Source: Petrosia ficiformis (lineage: Eukaryota > Porifera > Demospongiae > Haplosclerida > Petrosiidae). From it: DNA of 64,000 nucleotides. Within the stretch, counting starts at the first letter, position 1; the number at the start of each line of letters is the position of its first letter. A program made the translations under genes and the position numbers. The notes under the pieces are model-generated. The model ran no database searches. It had not been told where the DNA came from and was given only the letters and a program-made list of their open reading frames with translations. The stretch is taken from assembly GCA_947044365.1 (NCBI GenBank), contig OX345636.1, positions 47,059,037 to 47,123,036 on the forward strand, written 5' to 3'. This document shows, in pieces, positions 55,641 to 64,000 of the stretch.

Positions 55641-56088
55641 TGTTTTAGCAAGTTACAGACTCTATCTCTGTAAGCTCTCCAGTTTCTGCCAATTACAATT
55701 GTAACAATGTAAAATTCATTATAGGATAATTATCTTTAGTAACTGACAGTTGTGGCATAGATATTTTGGTAATGAATGAGGTAATGAATATTTGTTGGAA
55801 GAGTATATTATGTAATTTGACTGTAAGTAATATAGTTATTATACTAGTTCAAAGCAGTATAGCTGATGGAGAATCATTCTTAGCCATCTTCCGCGTGTTT
55901 TTATATTTATCAGAAATAATCTTAGCCAGTCTAGCCACAAAAAACTTTCTCAATCAACTTTCAACTTTATATAAACAAAAAATTCAAATTTAAGCTTGTT
56001 ACTTTCTCTCTTGCATCTCATTTATTTAATTGTTGCAATTGCAACCTATCCTTTAGCTACAGCGGCGAGGCCACGCACCAAAGGTGCT

Positions 56089-56904
56089 TCATTCTAAACG
56101 GCATCCACACTGCACTTTTTTTTCTATTGGCTTGTATATATAAGGTCTTCTCCTTTGGTTTTTCAAAGATAACGTCGTTTTTAATGGTTTCCATTGGATG
56201 GAATTCTTTTTTTTTTCCTTATATGCTTCTACCACAGTAGTATTATCAATTTTCAAATGGTTACAGAATACATCTAGTTCATACAGCCGTCCTAATAATG
56301 GTCGATTCGCTCCATCCCAATGAAGGTTAACCTTTACGCCACAACACAGTTTCGTTACTATTCGCAACTCTGCATATTCTGATGGGAAACTACATCTGCA
56401 ATTTGAATAGTTCAATGTTCCATCATCCTTTTTAACAGGGTATATATCTGTTTATCATCCACAGATGATGGTGAAGCTCTTTCAACTGCATAGTGTGATC
56501 TTTCTCTTTCAACACACTCAAAAGAGTACGAGATTCTAAAATGACAGAAAGCCATTCCTCCATTGACTGATAACAGTGTGCGATACAAAAAAAAATCATA
56601 AAAGCAAAATGTTCCTCAACATACATTTTCAAACTGGTGTCACACAAGTGACTACTGACGAATTTTGAAGGACTGTATCTTCTAAAACTTCTAAAGATTC
56701 ACAAGTGAAATTGCCTTTCACAAAGTGATGTGATTTTTGACCAACAGTCACTATCACTTTATAGTGTTGACCTAATAATCCATTCGCAACATACGTAAAG
56801 AATATGCTTTTCCCAATCTGTGTTCCGGTTATTCTCATTCCTAAACCAAGTTGAACCATGTTAGGTGGAGCTTTCTTAGGTTCCTCAATGGCATTTACAA
56901 TCAT
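56089..56904 (-). pseudogene. Broken ORF of unknown family with a degenerate P-loop
   Basis: Three frames (56904-56629, 56647-56432, 56415-56089) seem to continue one another across two frame changes. The first contains RITGTQIGKSIFFTYVANGL, which resembles the GTPGIGKS-type Walker A of a P-loop family seen in Crinkler-like and other STAND-type proteins but is one residue short. A following strand-like KVIVTVGQKSHHF fits such a fold. The last frame has KVNLHWDGANRPLLGRLYEL and ends CGCRLE. There is no confident family call. It could be a decayed host gene or a mobile-element cargo gene. Confidence 0.35.
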
Positions 56905-57124
56905 ATAGAAGAATATTCATATATAGATCGAACGTAGATTTTTCTGAAATGGGTAATCAATCTCCATTACTACAAGGAGAAAATAAATACCATGTAAAAA
57001 ACAAAAATACATTACTTCGAAAAATATATAGTTTCATTACTAAATCTATGGCTAGACATACCAACCACAACTGACATTATACTCTATTTATATATAATAT
57101 ATATAGAATACATAATATACATGT

Positions 57125-57262
57125 ATTATATATAACATGGCTTCCAGTTGTGTATCAGCAATATCAGCCATGAACCCCCAAGATAGCAGCCAGAGGCATT
57201 GCTGAGGGGTGAAGGGCTGATATTGCTGATACACACCGAGAAGCCATGATACATATAATATA
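57125..57262. repeat. Foldback element with long stem
   Basis: ATGGCTT...TGTGTATCAGCAATATCAGCC pairs with GGCTGATATTGCTGATACACA...AAGCCAT around a 46-nt interior. ATATAT flanks lie on both sides. Confidence 0.8.
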
Positions 57263-57804
57263 TTCTATACCTAACATGTACATCAATGTTACCTGACATA
57301 TAAGGCTCTACGCCACTTTTTCCATTTGTAAATAATTCGTTTCCAACTCTTCAATTTACAACTTTGACTGCGGATGCTCAGACTGATGCAATCTATTATG
57401 AATATCATTATAGCATGATGATGACATCATTCTTTTGATACGCTCAGGTCTATATAGACCTCCAGCAATACAATATACATAGGTGTGAGGTACATAACAT
57501 CCTCGTTTACAGCAGTGACTGCCATCTTGGGCTTTTTAGATTCTGATGAGATGTCTCAATAGATTTACCTTCTCAGCATCATTGACATGCATGTGCAGAT
57601 TTTAGGACTATCCCAAATGTCATTAGAGTTAGATAAGAAGCAGTTGAATTCTTAACCAAAATATAGAAAACTGTTTGTACTATTGCAATGATCATACAAA
57701 TTTGATTTTTAATCAACCTTTTCATCCTTATGTTGAGTATCATATTCTACAAGTTTTCTTACATTCTTTAATGATTGGAACTGTATCATTAATCTTGTAA
57801 AGAA

Positions 57805-58138
57805 CACACTTTACAATGATTACGTGTTTTAATGTAGCACGAGGGGGGGTCAATATACATAATGCACGAGCCGAAGGCGAGTGCGTTATGTAAACGAGAC
57901 CTTTATTGACCGCCCAAGTGCTACATTGAAACACACAATGCACTGTCAAGTATGTTCTAGGTGATTTATTGACGATCTGGTGAACTACCACTGTTGTTGA
58001 AGCAGCTTCGTTAGTAGAGGTGAGCAAAGTGTGCAATAACTATTTATTGCACGCAAAAGTGTGCAATAAGTGATTTAATGGTCAATCACGTGACGCAATA
58101 TCTGCACTTTGATTGGCCACAGGTAACATGATCAGCAA
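57805..58138 (+). repeat. Dispersed repeat R3, copy 2 (interrupted at 58138)
   Basis: It is colinear with 51760-52080 up to CATGATCAGCAAT. The expected continuation (AACTAGTGATAAG) is replaced by the retroelement end. Confidence 0.75.
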
Positions 58139-58353
58139 TTAACACTGATCATGAGTGTGGTAATAATCCTCGTAATATATGACTGGTTGACTCCCGGGAA
58201 ACTTACCTAACTGCCGAGGTAGGTAAGTGAGTTGGTAAATAGTGTAAGGCTGCTGAGCTAACCACACCTCCTCCTTAATAGGTCACCCTGGTTGTACCCT
58301 AATCACTCCCTGGGTGGAGCGAGTAAAAGGAGGGCAGAGCCCCAGACAGCCCA
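58139..58353 (-). repeat. Retroelement terminal direct repeat B2
   Basis: It starts TTAACACTGATCATGAG and ends CCCCAGACAGCCCA. It is nearly identical to 58651-58864 (a few substitutions and one 1-nt indel). Confidence 0.9.
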
Positions 58354-58650
58354 ACACTTTCATGCCCGAAGGCAGAGAAACCTGAATATTCTTAGACATA
58401 ACATACATAACAAAGTAACAATAAACTACATGTTAATAATTCTAAATTATAATGATTACAAAAATTTTGTTATTTTGTGTAACTATGACTGTTAACCCTG
58501 TTGATTGAGTGGTAGGGGAGGAGTTGGTGGTAAGAAACACTTATTCTCTTCCTACTAACAATTTTCTTTTCCTGCACGTGCACTTGATCTAGTGCGCATG
58601 CTCCCACACTCACTATGTTAACTCGGTTTAAAGTTCACTCTAAACCACAT

Positions 58651-58864
58651 TTAACACTGATCATGAGTGTGGCAATAATCCTCGTAATATATGACTGGTT
58701 GACTCCCGGAAACTTACCTAACTGCCGAGGTAGGTAAGTGAGTTGGTAAATAGTGTAAGGCTGCTGAGCTAACCACACCTCCTCCTTAATAGGTCACCCT
58801 GGTTGTACCCTAATCACTCCCTGGGTGGAGCGAGTAGAAGGAGGCCAGAGCCCCAGACAGCCCA
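58651..58864 (-). repeat. Retroelement internal direct repeat B1
   Basis: Second copy of the 58139-58353 repeat. The segment between them (58354-58650) is the expected A2 copy of the element's 5' end. Confidence 0.9.
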
Positions 58865-59080
58865 TTCCGAAAGGGGGAGCTCTACCCACTAAAGTAGTGT
58901 ATGTGTATGTGTGTATGTATATTATGATTATGTATGATGTTTCTTAAGTATAATCAAGGTAATGATATGTAATTGAGTGCAGTTACCAAGTTAAATCAGT
59001 TACACATGTATAATAATCCTTGAAGCATGTGGTTCACTAAGAGGAATATCTCTGTGTGGTGGTACCACTGGCCTGTGTGA

Positions 59081-60070
59081 TTACTGGGTTGTATGTCTAT
59101 ACGTTTCAGATATTAGAGATGCTGATATGGGTATTAATTGCTCCCTTGGTGTCCTTATATATCTCAGATAGGCTGTAGACTCCCAGCGGCCTAACATTTT
59201 TATAGTAGACTCTGGGATACCAACTGCTGCAGCAGTAGTAGCTGCTCCTATCCTAAAGCTATGTCCTGAATATCTACTGACTTCTACACCTTTGTGCCTG
59301 AGAGCTAGTCTCACTTGCCTCACTAACTGGTTTTTTGTCAATGGAGAGCCATCTTCATGGATAAAAAGTGGCCCCTGACCTTGTTGGCGTCTTGCTAGGA
59401 ATGCTAGGATTGCTGATACTGGACAGATTGGGTGATATGTTCTACCCACAAACAAGGCCATTCCGTTGCCAAATGGGTCTGTTTTACTTTTTTTGAGAAA
59501 CACTCGTAGAAAAGACGGAGATTCTCTGTTATCCACTGTAATGTCTTCTGGTTTCAGTATAGATAAAATGTCTTGTCCCGTTGAGGCGGTGAATTCCCCT
59601 GCCCTTAGGAAGGCAAAAAAACCAAGACAGCATGCTGCCCAGAGCATGCAATGCTCAAAGGAATCACCTTGTTGGGACCAAGCCTCTCTGAGGTAAGCTA
59701 GGATTGTGGGAGTAATTGGCAGCCTTAGTCGTGTTTCTGCAAGTCCCTCACACCTATGGACTCCCTTCAAAATGTATTGTAGCCGTGGTAACTTGTTTTG
59801 TGTGAAGGAGTCAGGCTGGCCCTAAGAGATATAGAGATGTCTGAGTGCTGATAAGTAGGCACGGATGGATTGGTAACGCAGCCCTTCCTTGGCAAGGTAT
59901 GACACAAAGAGACAGAGTGTTGTCTCTGATGCCGGGAACGGGGTAATGTTATAGGTCAAACAGAACTTGAGGAAACGTTTTTTAGCTGATGTGTAGGTTC
60001 TGTCTGTTGATTTTGCAATGCCGCATGTATAGAATTTTTGAACAGTTGCCTCCAAAGAGGTGATGTCCAT
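59081..60070 (-). pseudogene. Tyrosine recombinase of the retroelement (one in-frame TAG)
   Basis: The N-terminal core-binding part is in 60070-59822 (GIAKSTDRTYTSAKKRFLKF, then YLSALRHLYIS). After TAG the same frame continues 59821-59081 with the catalytic domain: the first Arg in AFLRAGEF, then KKSKTD (Lys), HSFRIGAATTAA (His-x2-Arg), GRWES (the His/Trp position occupied by W) and the nucleophile Tyr in YLRYIR. It would integrate a circular DNA intermediate by site-specific recombination, as in the DIRS order. It is upstream-fused to RNase H in the native element; a frameshift near 60030 now separates them. Confidence 0.85.
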
Positions 60071-61746
60071 TCTGTTGGATGCTCCAAGAGTAGCTTGACT
60101 AGTGCTTGAGGAACGAATGATGGTTCTGGTAGTGCCTGTGGGATAAGCGAAAAGAATGTGTTCAATTGGTTACGTGACAGTGCATCTGCTGCCCCATTCA
60201 TTTTGCCAGCAATGTGTTTAGAGACAAAAGTGAACTGGTGCATGGCAGCAAAGAAGAACAGGCAGCACGATAGATGTACCAACTGTTTGTCTTTTGCTGC
60301 CCTAGTGTTTAGGACTGATACTACGATTTCATTGTCACTCAAAAACAGCACCTGTTTACCTTTCCATAGGTGACCCCACACTGCTGCACTTATTACTATT
60401 GGTATCATTTCTTTAATTGCTATGTTTTTATTGGCATTAGCTGCAGGCCAGGGTAACTGAAACCATTAGTTATCTGATGATACTGCACCACAGCCCCATG
60501 AGCCTGATGCATCTGAAGTAGAGGTAAAGGAGGGATGTTGTGATGGCATAAATGATACTCCGTTCCATTCCTCAAGGAACAGAGACCACCAGGCAATATC
60601 AGATCTGCACTGAGAATTTAGCCGAACCCAGTGATCTGGTTGCCTAGGAATTTTTGCGGCTTCGATGAGAAACCTGAGGAATGTTCTGCCTGGTTTCACT
60701 ACTGTTGCTGCGTGAGATAGATGGCCAATGATTGATTGCAGTTCCCGCTTAGAGGCTGCCTTCTTTATCATCCAATGATCTATGAGATTCTGGAGTCTCT
60801 GTAGTTTGTGAGCTGGGAGCCGAAGTTCGAATTTTATGGTATCAATCTCGATTCCCAGAAAAATGATTGATGTGCTGGGGCCTTCCACTTTGTCTTCTGC
60901 AATGGGGAAACCCAGTTCCCTACACGTGGATTGTGCTGTAGTTAAGTCTGAGCTGCACTTGGGATGATTTGGTGGGCCAAAAAATAGGAAGTCGTCCAGG
61001 TAGTGGAGCAAGTGCTGAATACCCTTGCAGTGCATCGCCCATGTTAGCCCATCAGCCACTGCTGAGAATATCTTTGGGGCTGATCTCAGGCCAAAGGGGA
61101 GGCATGTATCCACCATGACTTTGTTTTCCCAAAACATCCCTAGTAACCGCTGGTCCTCTGGGTGCACTGGGACCATACGATATGCACTTTTGAGATCCAA
61201 TTTGGCTAGTAGTGTACCCTGTTCTAGGTTTCTGATTTTTTGAACTGCCTGATCAATTGAGGCATATTCTATAGAGCACAATCTGGCTGGGATACCGTCA
61301 TTAACGCTGTGTCCTTCTGGGAAGGATAGATCTATAATAAGACGCCACTTTCCTGGCTGGTGTGGTTTTGGTATGATGCCCATTGGGCTGCAGTGCACTC
61401 CTGGGACTTGCTTGGGTTGGAATGGGCCATTGAGCCTACCCAGCTGGCATTCCAGCTGCAGATAGTCTGATACTGTCTGTGGATTGTCCCGTACCGACAC
61501 GTGGTTTCTATTGGATTGACGTAGAGTCACCAATGTTGGGTCAAAACCAACACGGAAGCCGGTTGTGAGACCCTTGGTAATGTAGTGGCTAAATGATTTA
61601 TCAGGGTGAGATTCCAAAAACGGTGACCACGCTGATATTGGTGGTATTGGGCCTGCCCTTTGGGGTGGATGAGGCAGATAACTGGGTCCTGCATTGTTGT
61701 GATCTAGACTCATGAGATCAGAGGTGTACTTGTATTGGTTGTCCAT
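60030..61746 (-). pseudogene. Reverse transcriptase and RNase H of the retroelement (one in-frame TAA, 3' frameshift)
   Basis: Frame 61746-60466 (426 codons) carries the RT palm and fingers: WRLIIDLSFPEG, LLAKLDLKSAYR (first Asp), LPFGLRSAPKIF, and the catalytic HYLDDFLFFG (YLDD), then FLGIEID. RNase H begins in STSDASGSWGCGA. After TAA at 60468-60466 the same frame continues with VLFLSDNEIVV and HIAGKMNGAADALSR, completing RNase H. The following segment WTSPLWRQLFKNS leads into the recombinase in another frame. The protein lacks the DAM-like methyltransferase of DIRS-1, which favours a Ngaro-like group, but this needs phylogeny. Confidence 0.88.
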
Positions 61747-61749
61747 AAT

Positions 61750-62075
61750 GTTGCATGACTCCAGTGAAACTATAAAAACATGGATGTGAGATGGCCAGTT
61801 ATGTAAGGTTGTTACACTATTACTGTTGATTTGCAGGTGGGTATACTGACTGATCCCATATGGGCCACCCTTACATCATGTTGATGTCATAGTTCCACAA
61901 GTGGGTGTAACACTAAAATATGTGTTTGTGTAGCATAGTGAACTCATTTTTATTTGTGTATTATTATTATTCTTTTTTATTTTAATATGGTAGGAATAAT
62001 GAGTGTTGACTGATATAATAATGTAACTGAGTAAATGAATTCCAGAGTAAATTGCCTAAGTATCTCAGTGGCTTC
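61750..62075 (-). other. Spacer between gag and pol of the retroelement
   Basis: No ORF longer than noise. It is probably the untranslated or decayed junction of the two cistrons. Confidence 0.4.
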
Positions 62076-63134
62076 TTAGGACTTCTTGGGGTCCCCTTCA
62101 CGGTTTGAGCATGAGAGAAAAGGGTGTTCTTTGTGACACTCCTTACAGATATGTTTGTATTTACATGATGTGTTGGTGCATAGACCTCTGTTATACTTCC
62201 TACATATCTCCCCAAGGGGGTCATATCTGCTCCTGAACTTAGGGGGCCTGGAGAGGCCAGTCCTTGAGGAGGAGCTAGGGGTCGGTTCCAGGGTCTGCAG
62301 GGCGCATTCGCCAGCCCTGTGATCAGCTTCCTGGCAAAGGGGGCACCAGGTTCCCCTGTTTTGATTTCCATCGTTGCCCAATACTGTATAAGCCATCAGT
62401 GAGGGATTCAGTTCAGCCCAAGGGAACATGGGGTTTGCCGCTATCTGTTGTCTGAACACTCGATCGTAGTCTAGCCATCCCCGTCCCCCATGTTTTCTAG
62501 CAAGGTCCATGACCAGCCTGGAATATATGAGGAGCTTGTGGGTTTCCTCATCTCTACAGCGCACTGCTGTGTATGTGAGGAAGCAGGATATCCACGTCAG
62601 TGGTGAAGAAACCTCTCGGAGCTTTGCACTGTTAGGTGGTAGGGTCCATTGTGAAGTATGTGTTCCCTGCACTTCCTCCAGTCTCTGGAGGAGGGCAATG
62701 TTGTCTCCTAACAGCTCCTTCATTTCCACAAAGTGCCCTGCTCGAATTTTTTCCACCAGTCTGTTGGGGATGGGTGGTAATGCTGGTGACAGCACCAACG
62801 CCTGATTTGGTGTAATCACTGGGGTTGGGATCGGAGTGTTAAGGAGACATGCTATGGATTGTGTGTTCCCCTCCTGCTCTGTTGGGATGATGCTGGGTAA
62901 ACTGGGAGTAATAGCCACTGACTGGAGGCTTGATGGTGGAGGCAGGACTCCCAGTGTAGGCGTGCCTGTGAGGGGGAAGGCAGAAGAGGGTGTTGTGAAG
63001 ACAACATACGGTTGTTGGATTAATCTGTGCTTTAGAATATTAGTAACCCACTGGCTGATATATGGGCACCACTCTAAACAATTATTCATGACTGATCGGT
63101 GGAATTGACTGATTGACAGAGCTGTCCACCCCAC
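62076..63134 (-). CDS. Gag-like protein of the tyrosine-recombinase retroelement
   Basis: The open frame has 352 codons. The N-terminal half is Pro/Thr-rich. The middle holds a conserved-looking block (TWISCFLTYTAVRC, LIYSRLVMDLARKHGGRGW, VFRQQIAANP) typical of the capsid-like part in sponge and fish DIRS/Ngaro elements. The C-terminus has two metal-binding patterns: CPLCQEADHRAGEC (CCHC-like), and CRKYNRGLCTNTSCKYKHIC (CCCH-like) followed by CKECHKEHPFLSC. It would package the RNA. It is unbroken. Confidence 0.75.
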   Translation of the reverse strand: MGWTALSISQFHRSVMNNCLEWCPYISQWVTNILKHRLIQQPYVVFTTPSSAFPLTGTPTLGVLPPPSSLQSVAITPSLPSIIPTEQEGNTQSIACLLNTPIPTPVITPNQALVLSPALPPIPNRLVEKIRAGHFVEMKELLGDNIALLQRLEEVQGTHTSQWTLPPNSAKLREVSSPLTWISCFLTYTAVRCRDEETHKLLIYSRLVMDLARKHGGRGWLDYDRVFRQQIAANPMFPWAELNPSLMAYTVLGNDGNQNRGTWCPLCQEADHRAGECALQTLEPTPSSSSRTGLSRPPKFRSRYDPLGEICRKYNRGLCTNTSCKYKHICKECHKEHPFLSCSNREGDPKKS

Positions 63135-63343
63135 TGTCTTCGTCGTTATGATTATATATGTGTATATACTATGTCAGTACAAGATACAGCGTAGTATCCT
63201 GTGGCTTATGCTCTGGGGGACTCTGTAATGCAAAACTTCACATGCTATACATTATCAGTGCTTGTGCCTGGAAGCTCACTATGGCATTACGACTATCTGG
63301 GGAACCCTCATAGTACTGGGGAGGCTCAGTCTTTAGTCCTGGA

Positions 63344-63364
63344 GGGGGGGGGGGGGGGGGGGGG
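63344..63364. repeat. G21 homopolymer
   Basis: Twenty-one G in a row in the leader region of the retroelement. Assembly length may be unreliable. Confidence 0.9.
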
Positions 63365-63596
63365 TGTCCTAATAGATTATAGGATATTATGCATGATCCA
63401 TGGACTAATCTACTCCTAATTATGCAACAGTGTATGTGGGAGCCCTTTGTCATCAATCACCTCCCCAATGGTGCGACTAGGTGTCTGTGCCACTAGCAAT
63501 GCATGTGGGCTTGGGTAAGTGCCCATGTGGGAGTGGGCTTCTTTGTGCAGGTGTCCTAGTGAGAAGAGCAGCTTTAGCTCCCTGGATGCCACTGTT

Positions 63597-64000
63597 GCAG
63601 TGGGCTTGTAATGTTTGTGACACTATAGTGCAAGTGGGCTTATGACCTATGTCACTCGATATGTTGTGTGGTTGCCACTAGGGTACAAGTGGGCTTGTAT
63701 TATATGGATCCCACTGTTGTAGTGCGCTCCTAATGTTGGTGCTACTATAGTGTGGTTGCCACTGTGGTAGTGGGCTTGCAATGTTTGTGACACTATAGTG
63801 CAAGTGGGCTTATGACAGATATCACTCAATATGTTGTGTGGTTGCCACTAGGGTACAAGTGGACTTGTAACTGAGAGGAGCAATCCACTATATGGATCCC
63901 ACTGTTGTAGTGGGCTCCTAATGTTGGTGCTACTATAGTGTGGTTGCCACTGTGGTAGTGGGCTTCTAATGTTGGTGCCACTATAGTGTGAAAGGGGGTT
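63597..64000. repeat. Tandem repeat (about 172 and 186 bp units) in the retroelement leader
   Basis: Two units and the start of a third carry CACTATAGTGCAAGTGGGCT, GTTGTGTGGTTGCCACTAGG and TGGATCCCACTGTTGTAGTG. They are themselves built of a shorter AGTGGGCTT...CACTATAGTG motif. The array continues past the window edge. Confidence 0.8.

Larger units (their letters stand above)
58139..64000 (-). mobile_element. DIRS/Ngaro-like tyrosine-recombinase retroelement (runs off the right edge)
   Basis: On the minus strand the order is gag (63134-62076), RT with RNase H (61746 to about 60030) and tyrosine recombinase (about 60070-59081), then a 3' region with two 214-215-bp direct repeats (58651-58864, 58139-58353) separated by about 297 bp. 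That is the B1-A2-B2 pattern of split-direct-repeat elements. No integrase, protease or LTR is present. The left boundary at 58139 is supported because it cuts repeat R3. Only two stops and one frameshift break the long pol frame, so the copy is fairly young. Confidence 0.9.

Noticed and set aside
57740..58036. 98-codon minus-strand frame
   Set aside because: It lies mostly in dispersed repeat R3, and the copy at 51760 does not preserve the frame.
62509..63108. Plus-strand frames of 98 and 90 codons
   Set aside because: They are antisense shadows of the gag-like gene.
63647..63829. His/Thr-rich repeat protein on the minus strand
   Set aside because: It is translation of the leader tandem repeat with no start context. 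Periodicity follows the DNA repeat.

Overview
This is an AT-rich, intron-bearing animal genomic window. The content (scavenger-receptor cysteine-rich, SRCR, receptors split over two exons per domain, tyrosine-recombinase retroelements, many MITEs) suggests a demosponge or another early-branching metazoan. The species cannot be fixed from the sequence alone. There is no prokaryotic operon logic, and no tRNA, rRNA or CRISPR was recognised.

The host content is an SRCR receptor cluster from about 6.5 to 54.5 kb. From left to right it holds a decayed partial copy (A0, +), a broken gene A (+, two SRCR domains, transmembrane segment, PPxY tail), gene B (+, two SRCR domains, Ser/Thr stalk, tyrosine-rich tail, one 10-nt frame disruption), gene C (-) and gene D (-). 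C and D are each complete in seven exons, encode 329 and 316 aa, and have very short Cys-rich tails. All share one plan: signal peptide, SRCR domain a, SRCR domain b with a C-x3-C-x2-CPS signature, a short linker exon with one conserved Cys, then a transmembrane segment. Cytoplasmic tails differ between members, as in paired-receptor families. A lone transmembrane/tyrosine-tail exon also sits inside a DNA transposon at 29.7 kb.

Mobile DNA fills the rest. (1) 0.9-3.7 kb: decayed Helitron (-) whose upstream ORF begins with a 2A-like ribosome-skipping motif. (2) 4.2-5.9 kb: 5'-truncated non-LTR retrotransposon (+). (3) 10.25-14.67 kb: Ty1/Copia element (-) with both LTRs, a 5-bp target duplication and a copia-type initiator-tRNA half-molecule primer site; it sits in an intron of gene A. 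(4) 20.37-25.99 kb: DNA transposon (-) with an 8-bp target duplication, a broken transposase and an Ulp1-like protease plus PHD finger; it interrupts a 72-codon ORF. (5) 26.21-30.27 kb: MULE-type transposon with a 9-bp target duplication and an apparently intact eight-exon, 902-aa transposase carrying SWIM, AT-hook and PHD modules. (6) 30.3-31.9 kb: broken element gene with a CXC motif. (7) 49.3-49.9 kb: pogo/Tigger-like deletion derivative. (8) 58.14 kb to the right edge: DIRS/Ngaro-like tyrosine-recombinase retroelement (-) with gag, RT-RNase H and recombinase, and split direct repeats at its 3' end. Several MITE/foldback families and dispersed repeats lie between them.

Exon limits were placed by hand from GT/AG sites and phase consistency. 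No similarity search was run, so family names rest on motif recognition.
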